39,476 nucleotides of DNA, taken from the NCBI GenBank assembly GCA_902515985.1, contig CABXWY010000009.1:1-39476 (forward strand), in the 5' to 3' direction. The notes below the pieces were generated by a model. The model was not told the DNA's origin. It did not search any database and worked only from the letters and a program-made list of their open reading frames with translations. A program made the translations under genes and the position numbers. This document shows positions 25,304 through 33,611 of the stretch, in pieces. This DNA is from an uncultured Pelagibacteraceae bacterium (GTDB taxonomy: Bacteria; Pseudomonadota; Alphaproteobacteria; Pelagibacterales; Pelagibacteraceae). Each line of letters starts with the position of its first letter. Position 1 is the stretch's first letter.

Positions 25304-26212
25304 ATGGTTGAAGAATTATTATTTTTTATGGAAGTTTTGGTTGGTGGTTTGCTTGCTGGAACAATGTACTCATTAGTAGCTTTAGGATTCGTTCTAATTT
25401 TTAAAGCTTCAGCTACGTTTAACTTTTCACAAGGAGCTATGGTTTTTTTCTCAGTACTTGCTTTTTGCGGATTCATGCAAGATTTTAACATCCCTTTTGT
25501 ACTTGCATTTATTTTGGCAGCTCTCTTGATGGTAGTTGTGGGTCTTTGCACAGAAAGACTAGTTTTAAGACCTTTGATGAATGCTAGTGAAGATACAGTC
25601 TTAATGGCAACAATCGGACTAGGTTACGTTCTTGAAGGACTTGCTCAAGCAGCGTGGGGAGTTGAAGTAAGAAGGCTTGATTTGGGCATAGGAGACTTTC
25701 CAGTGCCATGGATCGCAGACAATTTAAAGCTATTCATAAGTGCCCTTGATATTTTCGCAGGACTAGTGGCTGCCCTAATGATTATCGGCTTGTCTCTTTT
25801 GTTTAAATTTACAAAAATTGGCCTTGGTCTAAGAGCTGTTGCAGATGATGCAGGAGCAGCCAGCTCTATTGGAATTCCATTAAAGCACATAATGTTATTA
25901 GTTTGGTCAGCGGCTGGCGTTGTAGCTTTAGTAGCTGGGTGTATGTGGGGTGCGAGAGCAGGTGTTCAATTTGCTCTAGTTGATTTAGCATTAAAAGCTT
26001 TACCAGTTTTAATTATAGGAGGATTTTCTTCTATCCCCGGAGCAATTATAGGAGGTCTAATTATAGGGGCAACGGAAAAAGTATTAGAGGTTTATATAGG
26101 ACCATTCTTTGGAGGAGCAATTGAAGGCTGGGCTCCATATGTATTAGCAATATTCTTTTTATTATATAGGCCTGAAGGTTTGTTTGGAGAAAAAATTATT
26201 AGGAGAGTTTAG
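25304..26212 (+). CDS. livH: Liv-type ABC transporter permease (LivH-like)
   Basis: Inner-membrane permease, 302 residues with about eight hydrophobic helices. The GGLLAGTMYSLVALGFVLIFKASATFNFSQGAM opening is diagnostic of LivH, as is the cytoplasmic loop FTKIGLGLRAVADDAGAASSIGI that contacts the ATPases. The GGFSSIPGAIIGGLIIGATE block near the end is also conserved. The LivM-like gene follows after 3 bases. Confidence 0.94.
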   Translation: MVEELLFFMEVLVGGLLAGTMYSLVALGFVLIFKASATFNFSQGAMVFFSVLAFCGFMQDFNIPFVLAFILAALLMVVVGLCTERLVLRPLMNASEDTVLMATIGLGYVLEGLAQAAWGVEVRRLDLGIGDFPVPWIADNLKLFISALDIFAGLVAALMIIGLSLLFKFTKIGLGLRAVADDAGAASSIGIPLKHIMLLVWSAAGVVALVAGCMWGARAGVQFALVDLALKALPVLIIGGFSSIPGAIIGGLIIGATEKVLEVYIGPFFGGAIEGWAPYVLAIFFLLYRPEGLFGEKIIRRV

Positions 26213-26215
26213 TTT

Positions 26216-27259
26216 ATGAAACCAGTTTTTATGACTTATACAAAAAAAGACCTAACTAACTTAGGCGTTTGTATGGTTCTGAGTTTAATAATAATACCAA
26301 CATTTATCAAAACAGAATATTGGTACACTTCCATATTAATTCCTTGGCTTTGCTTGGCCTTAGCTACAATTGGACAACAAGTTGTTATGGGTTATACGGG
26401 ACAATTAGCTTTAGGAGCAGCTGGCTTTATGGCTGCAGGTGCTTTTGCCATGTTTAACCTTATTTTGCGAGTACCTGATCTTGGTTTCGTAGGCTCACTA
26501 ATAGTGTCGGGTTTAATTGCTGCAGCTTTTGGAATTTTGTTTGGTCTACCAAGTTTAAAAGTAAGAGGAATTTATCTTATGGTAGCAACATTAGCTTCAC
26601 AGTTTTTTATTATATGGATGATAGATAAATTTGGATGGTTTAAAAACTATGACTCATCGGGAATTATAACTGCTCAAGACATAGTTATCTTAGGAAAACC
26701 ATTTACAACTCCACTAGCGATGTATTTTGTATGTTTAGCTGTTACCACGGTTCTAACGTTACTAGCGATGAATATGGCCAGGGGTAGTACTGGTCGAAAT
26801 TGGATGGCAGTTAGAGATATGGATATCGCTGCAGAGTCTATGGGAGTTTCACTATTGAAAACTAAAGTTCAAGCATTTGCTATTAGTGCATTCTATTGTG
26901 GTGTAGCTGGAGCTCTTTTTGCGTTCTGTTATCTTAAATCTTTAGAACCAGTCGCTTTTGATATTAAATTATCTTTTAAAATATTATTTATGTGCATACT
27001 AGGTGGTCTTGGAACTATAAATGGAGCGTTTATAGGAGCTGCATTTATTTTACTTTTTCCGGTTCTTTTAAATGCTGTTGGAAACAATGTGTTTCATGGG
27101 GCTATTGATGCTACAATTATTTCATCTATAGAACAGGTAATATTTGGCTTGTTAATGATTGTATTTATGATTTACGAACCTTTAGGAATGGCTAAGCTAT
27201 GGGAAAACATAAAACTAAAATTAAAATTAAAATTAACTTCTTCAAATAGAAAAACTTAA
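26216..27259 (+). CDS. livM: Liv-type ABC transporter permease (LivM-like)
   Basis: Second permease of the importer, 347 residues, with about nine to ten hydrophobic helices. Diagnostic blocks are GYTGQLALGAAGFMAAGAF, GLPSLKVRGIYLMVATLASQ, the ATPase-contact loop RNWMAVRDMDIAAESMGVSLLKTKVQAFAIS and GGLGTINGAFIGAAFI. The C-terminus ends in a short alternating Lys/Leu tract from a hexanucleotide repeat (27214-27235). Last gene of the operon in the order K-F-G-H-M. Confidence 0.93.
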   Translation: MKPVFMTYTKKDLTNLGVCMVLSLIIIPTFIKTEYWYTSILIPWLCLALATIGQQVVMGYTGQLALGAAGFMAAGAFAMFNLILRVPDLGFVGSLIVSGLIAAAFGILFGLPSLKVRGIYLMVATLASQFFIIWMIDKFGWFKNYDSSGIITAQDIVILGKPFTTPLAMYFVCLAVTTVLTLLAMNMARGSTGRNWMAVRDMDIAAESMGVSLLKTKVQAFAISAFYCGVAGALFAFCYLKSLEPVAFDIKLSFKILFMCILGGLGTINGAFIGAAFILLFPVLLNAVGNNVFHGAIDATIISSIEQVIFGLLMIVFMIYEPLGMAKLWENIKLKLKLKLTSSNRKT

Positions 27260-27287
27260 AATCCTCTTTAGCTTAAAATTTTAAAAA

Positions 27288-27371
27288 ATGAATAAAAAAA
27301 AACTAATTTTAGCATTACTTATAGGAATTATTGTAGGTTTATTAGTAGAAAATAATTTCCTATTTTCTTAA
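27288..27371 (+). CDS. Possible 27-residue single-span membrane peptide
   Basis: ATG at 27288 opens a short frame: Met-Asn and three Lys, then a hydrophobic run LILALLIGIIVGLLV and a short ENNFLFS end. This is the shape of a small membrane peptide with positive-inside topology. It fills the gap between the LivM-like gene and the convergent gpsA, ending 4 bases before the gpsA stop. Only a weak ribosome site is visible. AT-rich DNA often produces such frames by chance, so this is a candidate only. Confidence 0.3.
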   Translation: MNKKKLILALLIGIIVGLLVENNFLFS

Positions 27372-27375
27372 AAAA

Positions 27376-28326
27376 TCAAATTTTTTTATTATTTAATATC
27401 GTTTTTAACAGATGATGCATTAGGGGAATTTTTTTTTTATTAATATTTTTTAAAATATAAGGAGCAATTTCTCTAGCAAGTTGTTCACCCTCTACAGTAT
27501 CTTTTGGCATAAACTTTTTTTTTGCAGATTTAAAAGTATAACCTTTACCTAAATAATAGCCCATTTTGCTATTTCTTCCTCCAACAGCGCTAACATACAA
27601 ATCACCCACACCCACAAGTCCTAATATTGTTGATTCATTCCCTTTAAAATATTTAATTAAAAATTTCATCTCATTCATACTTTTTTGAAATAAACCAGAT
27701 GAAGAATTCATATTTTGTCCTGATCCGATAATCATTGCATATATATTTTTAATGGCAGAACAGATTTCAACACCTAATATGTCATTAGAATATTCAACAG
27801 AGTAATAATTGGTTGAAATTATCTTTCCAATTTTTTTAGCAATTTTAATATTTTTATTTGCTACAACTACACTAGTTTTATTTTTTTGTGCCAACTCTTT
27901 AGCTAAGCATGGTCCTTTTAAAACTGAAATATTTCTTTTTTTATAATTTTCATTAATTATTTCAGGGATAGTCAAAATTTTTCTTCTTTTTTTATTATAT
28001 TTAAGACCTTTTGTTAATATTAAAATTGGTATCGTATTTTTAAAATTTGCCAATTTTTTTACTATAAGATCCACTCCTGGTAGACTCAGTGCAATAACTA
28101 TTAATTGATAATTTTCACGAAATAATTTCTCATCAAATTTTTGAAATTTTAATTTTTTTGGAAGTTTTATTTTTAATCCTGAATGAAACTTATTTCTCGA
28201 TTCAAGATCTTTAATAAATTTATTACTGTAGGGTTCCGTAATAATAACGTTATTATTATTTTCTAAACATGGGATAGTGAATGCTGCCCCCATAGCTCCG
28301 CCACCAATAATTAAAATTTTTGCCAT
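27376..28326 (-). CDS. gpsA: NAD(P)-dependent glycerol-3-phosphate dehydrogenase
   Basis: Interconverts glycerol-3-phosphate and dihydroxyacetone phosphate. The 316-residue product has the dinucleotide motif GGGAMGAA (8-15), TKGL, VLKGPCLAKELAQ, the catalytic-Lys segment GVEICSAIKNIYAM and GLVGVGDLYVSAVGGRNSKMGY. The sequence is Lys/Asn/Ile-rich and divergent from housekeeping GpsA, so it may be a specialised paralogue. It lies 7 bases downstream of glpK, which suggests that it oxidises glycerol-3-phosphate made by the kinase instead of supplying it for lipids. Confidence 0.85.
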   Translation of the reverse strand: MAKILIIGGGAMGAAFTIPCLENNNNVIITEPYSNKFIKDLESRNKFHSGLKIKLPKKLKFQKFDEKLFRENYQLIVIALSLPGVDLIVKKLANFKNTIPILILTKGLKYNKKRRKILTIPEIINENYKKRNISVLKGPCLAKELAQKNKTSVVVANKNIKIAKKIGKIISTNYYSVEYSNDILGVEICSAIKNIYAMIIGSGQNMNSSSGLFQKSMNEMKFLIKYFKGNESTILGLVGVGDLYVSAVGGRNSKMGYYLGKGYTFKSAKKKFMPKDTVEGEQLAREIAPYILKNINKKKIPLMHHLLKTILNNKKI

Positions 28327-28333
28327 ACTTAAA

Positions 28334-29812
28334 TTATGTTAAAGTTTTTCTAATGGCTTGTTTCCATCCTTGCAATAACTTATTTCTCTGACTTTTGTTA
28401 AATTTTGGCATAAAATCTCTATCCTTCTTCCATTTCTTCTTAATATGCTCTAAAGATTTAAATATTCCAATTTGATAACCAGCTATATATGCTGCTCCTA
28501 AAGCTGTTGTTTCATTAATTTTTGATCTTGTAATCTTTATTTTTAATATATTTGAAAGAAATTGGGTAAACCAATTGTTTGAAGCCATTCCTCCATCAAT
28601 TTTTATACTACTGGGTCTTAAACCATCCCTTGTCATAGACTCAAATAAATCAGAGGTTTGATAGGCAACCGACTCGATTGTTGCTTTAATCAAACTCTTC
28701 CAATCACTATTCCTTGTTAAGCCAGTTATTAAACCCCTGGCATCAGGTCTCCAATAAGGGGCACCCAATCCTGTAAAAGCTGGCACAATATATACTGTCT
28801 CTCTATTTTTTTTTGATTTTAAAATTTTTTCAGTTTCATTTACATTTTTTATCAACTTAATTTTATCTCTTAGCCATTGAACACCTGCTCCAGCAATGAA
28901 AATTGAACCTTCTAGAGCATAAGTCGTTTTATTGTTTAATCTATAACAAATAGTTGTTATTAATTTATTTTTTGAAATTATTTTTTCATTTCCAGTATTC
29001 ATGATCACAAAAGCTCCAGTGCCATAGGTAATTTTTGTAGAACCTCTTGAAAAACATCCTTGACCTATGATTGCTGCTTGCTGGTCTCCAATCACTCCTG
29101 TAATAGAATATGATTTTTGAGTAACAGATTTATCTGTAAAACCAAAATTATCTGCAGAGTTTTTTACACTTGGTAATATTTGATATGGAACTTTGAAAAT
29201 TTTTAATAATTTATTGTCCCATTTGTTTTTTTTTATATCATAGAGCATTGTTCTTGAGGCATTGGTTGCATCTGTCGCATGCACCTTACCTTTTGTGAGT
29301 TTCCAAATTAAAAAAGTATCTATTGTACCAAATAAAAGTCTATTTTTTTTTATTAATCTTTTTGCAGATGGAATATTTTTGAGAATCCAATGTATTTTAC
29401 TGCTTGAAAAATATGGATCCAAAAGTAAACCTGTTTTGTATTTTATAATTCTTTCTAATCCTTTTTTTTTTAACTTAGAGCAAAAATTATAAGTCCGTCT
29501 ATCCTGCCAAACTATAGCATTATAAATACATTTTCCTGAAACTTTATCCCAAACTAAAGTTGTTTCTCTTTGATTTGTAATTCCTATTGTTAAAATTTTC
29601 CCCTTAAGTTTAATGCTTTTTTTAATAACATCTATAAGAGTTAGTTTTGTTTTTTTCCAAATTTCCTCAGGATCATGCTCAACCCATCCATTTTTTGGAA
29701 AATATTGTTTAATCTCCTTTTGTGAGACAAAGATTTGATTTCCATATATATCGAAAAGTATCGATCTAGTAGAAGTTGTTCCTTGATCAATTGATACAAT
29801 AAATTTTTTCAT
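28334..29812 (-). CDS. glpK: Glycerol kinase
   Basis: FGGY-family kinase phosphorylating glycerol to glycerol-3-phosphate. The 492-residue product has VSIDQGTTSTRSILFD at the start, GITNQRETTLVWD, NAIVWQDRRTYNFC, TDATNASRTMLYD, GDQQAAIIGQGCF, KITYGTGAFVIMNTG and the C-terminal INETTALGAAYIAGYQIG. All are canonical for GlpK; length is close to the E. coli enzyme (502). Forms a two-gene operon with gpsA and is divergent from the ammonia-lyase gene with a 56-base gap. No glycerol facilitator is visible nearby. Confidence 0.95.
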   Translation of the reverse strand: MKKFIVSIDQGTTSTRSILFDIYGNQIFVSQKEIKQYFPKNGWVEHDPEEIWKKTKLTLIDVIKKSIKLKGKILTIGITNQRETTLVWDKVSGKCIYNAIVWQDRRTYNFCSKLKKKGLERIIKYKTGLLLDPYFSSSKIHWILKNIPSAKRLIKKNRLLFGTIDTFLIWKLTKGKVHATDATNASRTMLYDIKKNKWDNKLLKIFKVPYQILPSVKNSADNFGFTDKSVTQKSYSITGVIGDQQAAIIGQGCFSRGSTKITYGTGAFVIMNTGNEKIISKNKLITTICYRLNNKTTYALEGSIFIAGAGVQWLRDKIKLIKNVNETEKILKSKKNRETVYIVPAFTGLGAPYWRPDARGLITGLTRNSDWKSLIKATIESVAYQTSDLFESMTRDGLRPSSIKIDGGMASNNWFTQFLSNILKIKITRSKINETTALGAAYIAGYQIGIFKSLEHIKKKWKKDRDFMPKFNKSQRNKLLQGWKQAIRKTLT

Positions 29813-29868
29813 TAATTAATTTAATATTATATTGTTAAAATAATAATAGATTATACATTATTTTTAAA

Positions 29869-31014
29869 ATGAATTTAAAAATTAAAATTAATAAATGGAA
29901 ATGCAGTAAAATTTTACTGAACAAGCAATATAATTTTAGTAGGTTAACAGTAACAAAATACTTGTCAAAAGCTTTGATAGATGATGCATATAATACAATT
30001 TCTAAATGGAAAGGTTATAAAAAGACCCCTTTAATCAAACTTAATAAGCTTTCAAAAGAACTTAAGCTTAATAATGTTTTTTATAAAGATGAGTCAAAAA
30101 GGTTTCATTTAAAATCTTTTAAGGCATTAGGTGGTGCTTTTGCTGTTGAAAAAATTGCTAAAAGTAAAAAGGACATAATTATATCCTCGGCAACAGCAGG
30201 GAACCACGGAAGATCTGTAGCATGGGGAGCTCAAAGATTAGGTTTAAAATGCAAGATTTTTATTAGCCAATACGTCAGCAAGAATAGGGAAAAAGACATT
30301 AAAAACCTTGGGGCAGATGTAATTAGAGTCAAAGGTAACTATGAAAACTCACTTAAGGAGTGTCAAAAACAATCTAAAATTAATAAATGGAAAATAGTTC
30401 AAGATGTTTCAAACAAAAAATATAAATATATTCCTAAATTAACAATGGCAGGTTATTCGTTGATGATTAAGGAAATATCAAATCAGACTAATAAATATAT
30501 AACCCATGTTTTTTTACAAGCTGGGGTGGGTGGTATGGCTGCTGGAGCTGTTGCCGGTGTAGCAAGATATTTTAAGAGAATACCTAAAATAGTTGTAGTC
30601 GAACCTGAGGCTGCTGCATGTGTTTTAAGAAGTATCGAAAGAGGTAAAATGACAAAAATTAAAATAAATAAACAGAGTGTTATGGGAGGTATGTCTTGTA
30701 GTGAAATGTCTTTAGTGCCGTGGCAAATATTAAAGAATACTGCAAATTGTTGCGTTTCTATTAAAGATACAAATATATCTAAAACAATTGCATTGCTTTA
30801 CAATAAAAAATTATCAAAAATAAAAATTGTAGGAGGCGAATGTTCTGCGCCAGGTATAATTGGTTTGGTTTCAGTTTGTAACGATAAAACAATTAAAAAT
30901 AGTTTAAAAATTAATGAAAATTCAAATATTTTATTAATTGGTTGTGAAGGAGATGCTGATACTCTTTTATATGATAAATTATTAAAAATAGGAAAAAAAA
31001 AATTAAGCTCATAA
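29869..31014 (+). CDS. dpaL: Diaminopropionate ammonia-lyase-like PLP enzyme
   Basis: Fold-type II PLP enzyme resembling 2,3-diaminopropionate ammonia-lyase (substrate to pyruvate plus two ammonia). The 381-residue product has KDESKRFHLKSFKALGGA with the PLP lysine at residue 85, ATAGNHGRSVAWGAQ (107-121), IVQDVS with Asp179, QAGVGGMAAGAVAGVAR and VVVEPEAAACVLRS. In the E. coli enzyme the loop reads TDGNHGR, and the Asp there is thought to serve the D-isomer; here it is Ala110, while the Asp assigned to the L-isomer is kept. It may therefore prefer L-substrates or use another amino acid such as serine. The following unknown gene starts with no gap. Confidence 0.78.
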   Translation: MNLKIKINKWKCSKILLNKQYNFSRLTVTKYLSKALIDDAYNTISKWKGYKKTPLIKLNKLSKELKLNNVFYKDESKRFHLKSFKALGGAFAVEKIAKSKKDIIISSATAGNHGRSVAWGAQRLGLKCKIFISQYVSKNREKDIKNLGADVIRVKGNYENSLKECQKQSKINKWKIVQDVSNKKYKYIPKLTMAGYSLMIKEISNQTNKYITHVFLQAGVGGMAAGAVAGVARYFKRIPKIVVVEPEAAACVLRSIERGKMTKIKINKQSVMGGMSCSEMSLVPWQILKNTANCCVSIKDTNISKTIALLYNKKLSKIKIVGGECSAPGIIGLVSVCNDKTIKNSLKINENSNILLIGCEGDADTLLYDKLLKIGKKKLSS

Positions 31015-31461
31015 ATGAAAAAACTAAGTGACGAAGAAATTTATAAGATTTTTAAACCAGAATTAACACCTAAAAAAATGTTAGAGCTTGGAGTTTTTGG
31101 TGGATCGTATTTTGATGGAAATATAAGTGAGTATCCAAAAGAATGGTTTAAGAATGCTAAGCTTAGCGATAAATTTGATGTTAGTATAAATAGATTTAAA
31201 GTTAAAGCAGGGCTTTCAAGAGATCATTGGAAAGAGAAAGGATGGATTTTTAAACAAGATCCACTTGGATGGTTTCAATGGTATTGTAGATTTTCTATGG
31301 GCAGGAGAATACCTGAGGTTGATGTGACACAAATAAAACGATGGAAAAACTTTAGAAGACATGTAACAGCAATTGAAAAAAATTGCGAAAAAGGAAATTT
31401 AACTTGTAGAAAAAGACAAAGACAAGCAATCTTACAATGGGCTTATAGTCCTTATATTTAA
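31015..31461 (+). CDS. Conserved 148-residue protein of unknown function
   Basis: I do not recognise the family. The product is soluble, basic and rich in Trp and aromatic residues (GWIFKQDPLGWFQWYCRF, residues 77-94), followed by GRRIPEVDVTQIKRWKNFRRH and an ending RKRQRQAILQWAYSPY. The conserved-looking W/R/Y pattern suggests a compact helical domain. It starts immediately after the dpaL-like stop (TAAATG), so it is co-translated with that gene and probably works in the same step or its control. Confidence 0.6.
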   Translation: MKKLSDEEIYKIFKPELTPKKMLELGVFGGSYFDGNISEYPKEWFKNAKLSDKFDVSINRFKVKAGLSRDHWKEKGWIFKQDPLGWFQWYCRFSMGRRIPEVDVTQIKRWKNFRRHVTAIEKNCEKGNLTCRKRQRQAILQWAYSPYI

Positions 31462-31881
31462 TTAATTTCCTAAAAAGTGATGTATTAGAGTTCTATTTTG
31501 AGAGTCTAATCTGTGTTCAAATAAGTATAAACCCTGCCAAGTACCTAACAGCAGTTTTTCGTTTTTTATACTTAGTGAGATTTGATTATTCGTTAATGCA
31601 GATTTGATATGTGCGGGCATATCATCCTTCCCTTCAATGGTATGGACATATAATTTGTTATCCATTGGAACTAATTTATCAAAATAACTTATTAGATCAG
31701 TCTGAACATCTGGATCAGCATTTTCTTGAACTATTAAAGAAGCGCTCGTATGTTGAATACTTATATTTAGAATCCCATTTTTAAAGCCGTTGTCTTTAAT
31801 CCAATCAAGCGTTTTTTTTGTAAAGTTGTAGAGTTTTTGACCATTTGTAGAAATCTTTAAATTAAAGAACTTTTGGATCAT
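31462..31881 (-). CDS. yjbQ: YjbQ/UPF0047 family protein (secondary thiamine-phosphate synthase type)
   Basis: Small beta-rich protein of 139 residues. The family signature ISIQHTSASLIVQENADPDVQTDL (about 42-65) and the later LLLGTWQGLYLFEHR are both present. Members have weak thiamine-phosphate synthase activity and an uncertain main role. Overlaps the cupin gene by 4 bases. It may matter in SAR11-like cells with incomplete thiamine pathways, but nothing in the window tests that. Confidence 0.85.
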   Translation of the reverse strand: MIQKFFNLKISTNGQKLYNFTKKTLDWIKDNGFKNGILNISIQHTSASLIVQENADPDVQTDLISYFDKLVPMDNKLYVHTIEGKDDMPAHIKSALTNNQISLSIKNEKLLLGTWQGLYLFEHRLDSQNRTLIHHFLGN

Positions 31882-32306
31882 TTGTTCTTTTTGAAATCAA
31901 TTCCGTATTGAGATCGTGGTCCTTTTCTTAAACCAAATGGTCCTGAGATAAAAATCGTCATTGGTTTTGTCCCTGGTTTTAAATCAACTCTATGATAATT
32001 ATTAGCGGATCTAAATCCGATGTATCCTGGAGGTCTCCAAAATTTACCTTTCTTTAGAGTTTCGTAATATCCATCTCTTAAGATTATTGTTATGTAAGGG
32101 AAAAGATGATTATGAACTCCATCACCGTGGTCGTCATCTAACATTTCATGTATTAAAATATTAAATGGAAACCATTTAGGTCTATTTCTAAATAATAAAT
32201 AATATCTATTCATCCATGGCTTGGCTTCGTTGAATTTTGGGTGAGATGGACCTCTATCTAAAACCACTTTTTTTCTTCCTAACTTTTCTAACAATTTTAA
32301 AAACAT
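31878..32306 (-). CDS. Cupin-like metal-binding protein
   Basis: 142-residue protein with a cupin-like core: LIHEMLDDDHGDGVHNHLFPYITIILRDGYYET, then RPPGYIGFRSANNYHRVDL, giving His residues placed as in the two cupin motifs. A KPWMNRYYLLFRNRPKWFPFNI segment precedes the core. Such proteins often bind a metal and act as dioxygenases, isomerases or sugar-modifying enzymes; no specific reaction can be assigned. It starts directly before the bamB stop and overlaps yjbQ by 4 bases. Confidence 0.7.
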   Translation of the reverse strand: MFLKLLEKLGRKKVVLDRGPSHPKFNEAKPWMNRYYLLFRNRPKWFPFNILIHEMLDDDHGDGVHNHLFPYITIILRDGYYETLKKGKFWRPPGYIGFRSANNYHRVDLKPGTKPMTIFISGPFGLRKGPRSQYGIDFKKNK

Positions 32307-33611
32307 CTAATTTAGTTTTATTATAGAGTTGTTCTTTGTAACATATAAATTTTGACCTTGAGCTATTGGGGCAGAAATTTTTTCTTTATCGATCTTTATT
32401 ATTGTTTGAACTGATCCTTTTTTTATATCGATGACAAGAAGTTTTCCATTACTTAAAGATAAGTAAGCATTATTTTTTCCAACAATGAAACCTACTGGTT
32501 TGAGTTTTTCTCTTTTTTTCTTTTTAAAATTATTAAATAAATAATTACTTCTAATTATATTTCCACTGTCATTATCTATTACAACTAAATATCCTTCATT
32601 TGTGATTGTAAAAATTAAGTTGTTAAAAAAAACAGGTCTCACGTTTGAATTAATTCTTTGCTTCCAGTTAATTAAACCGTTGTCGACATCTAAAGAAAAA
32701 AAACCATTATTATTATTTGAAAATAAAACGGAGTTTTTGGCTGATATAAGATCTGAATTCTTAAAAAACATGGATTCATCATATATTTTTTTTGATTGTG
32801 TGGGAGCTTGCCAAACTAATTCTCCTGTTTCTAAATTTACAGCTGTTATGTCCCCAACACTATTATTAAAAATAATAATATTTTTTTTTATTATTAATGA
32901 ATTTTTTTTTTGAGATTTAATTAATGGTTTATCAGTTTTAAAATTCCATATCTCTTCTCCATTTTTTAAAGAATAGCAATGCAAAACGTTGTTTGCATCT
33001 ACAACATAGAATTTATTTTTAAATATCTTTATTTGTGAGTTAAATGGTGAATCATTATATTTAGACCATAATAAATCTCCAGTTTTAATATTAATTGCAA
33101 AATATTTCGCAATAGTATCAAGTACAACAAGTACATCCTTGTTAGCAGATAAAAATAAAATTGGATTTAATTTTTTTTCTAATTTGGTATAATAATTTTT
33201 TTTCCAAAGCAATTTAGATTTTTCGTTAAATTTTAAAATAGTGCCTTTGTTATCAAAAAAAAAAATATTGTTTTCATGAAGTATTAATTCTGGTTCATAT
33301 TGATCAAATTTTTTAATTTTTGAAAATTTATACCTCGATATACTTTTAAGTTCTCCATTATAGTCCGTTCTACCAATATTATTATCGAAGTAACTTAATG
33401 GATAGTTTTCTTTTTTTAGACTCGATAGATTAATTTCTAAATTTTTATTTATTTCTTTTAATAAAATTTCTTCATTCTTTGTAATTTGTTTAATATTTAA
33501 AATTTTTTGTTCATTTTTAATATTTTTTTTAGACCAAAATGATGAACCTGAATTGAGCGAGCAAGATAGAAGAGTTAAAGGTATTAGTATAATTATTGTT
33601 ATTTTATTCAC
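32307..33611 (-). CDS. bamB: Outer-membrane assembly lipoprotein BamB
   Basis: Lipoprotein of the BAM complex with a PQQ-like beta-propeller. I chose the GTG at 33609-33611: it overlaps the upstream gene by 8 bases (GTGAATAA), like other pairs here, and gives a lipoprotein signal (VNK, hydrophobic core, LLSC with Cys17) and a 434-residue product. An ATG at 33684-33686 would add 25 basic residues before the signal and overlap by 83 bases. Repeated propeller blades are visible (AINIKTGDLLWSKY, CYSLKNGEEIWNFKT, AVNLETGELVWQAP, SLDVDNGLINWKQ). It follows a YfgM-like gene, the usual bamB neighbour. Confidence 0.8.
   Translation of the reverse strand: MNKITIIILIPLTLLSCSLNSGSSFWSKKNIKNEQKILNIKQITKNEEILLKEINKNLEINLSSLKKENYPLSYFDNNIGRTDYNGELKSISRYKFSKIKKFDQYEPELILHENNIFFFDNKGTILKFNEKSKLLWKKNYYTKLEKKLNPILFLSANKDVLVVLDTIAKYFAINIKTGDLLWSKYNDSPFNSQIKIFKNKFYVVDANNVLHCYSLKNGEEIWNFKTDKPLIKSQKKNSLIIKKNIIIFNNSVGDITAVNLETGELVWQAPTQSKKIYDESMFFKNSDLISAKNSVLFSNNNNGFFSLDVDNGLINWKQRINSNVRPVFFNNLIFTITNEGYLVVIDNDSGNIIRSNYLFNNFKKKKREKLKPVGFIVGKNNAYLSLSNGKLLVIDIKKGSVQTIIKIDKEKISAPIAQGQNLYVTKNNSIIKLN

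Noticed and set aside
22237..27259. Urea or amide transporter as the specific identity of the Liv-type system
   Set aside because: The binding-protein sequence does not show substrate-specific residues I can rely on, and no urease or amidase lies nearby.
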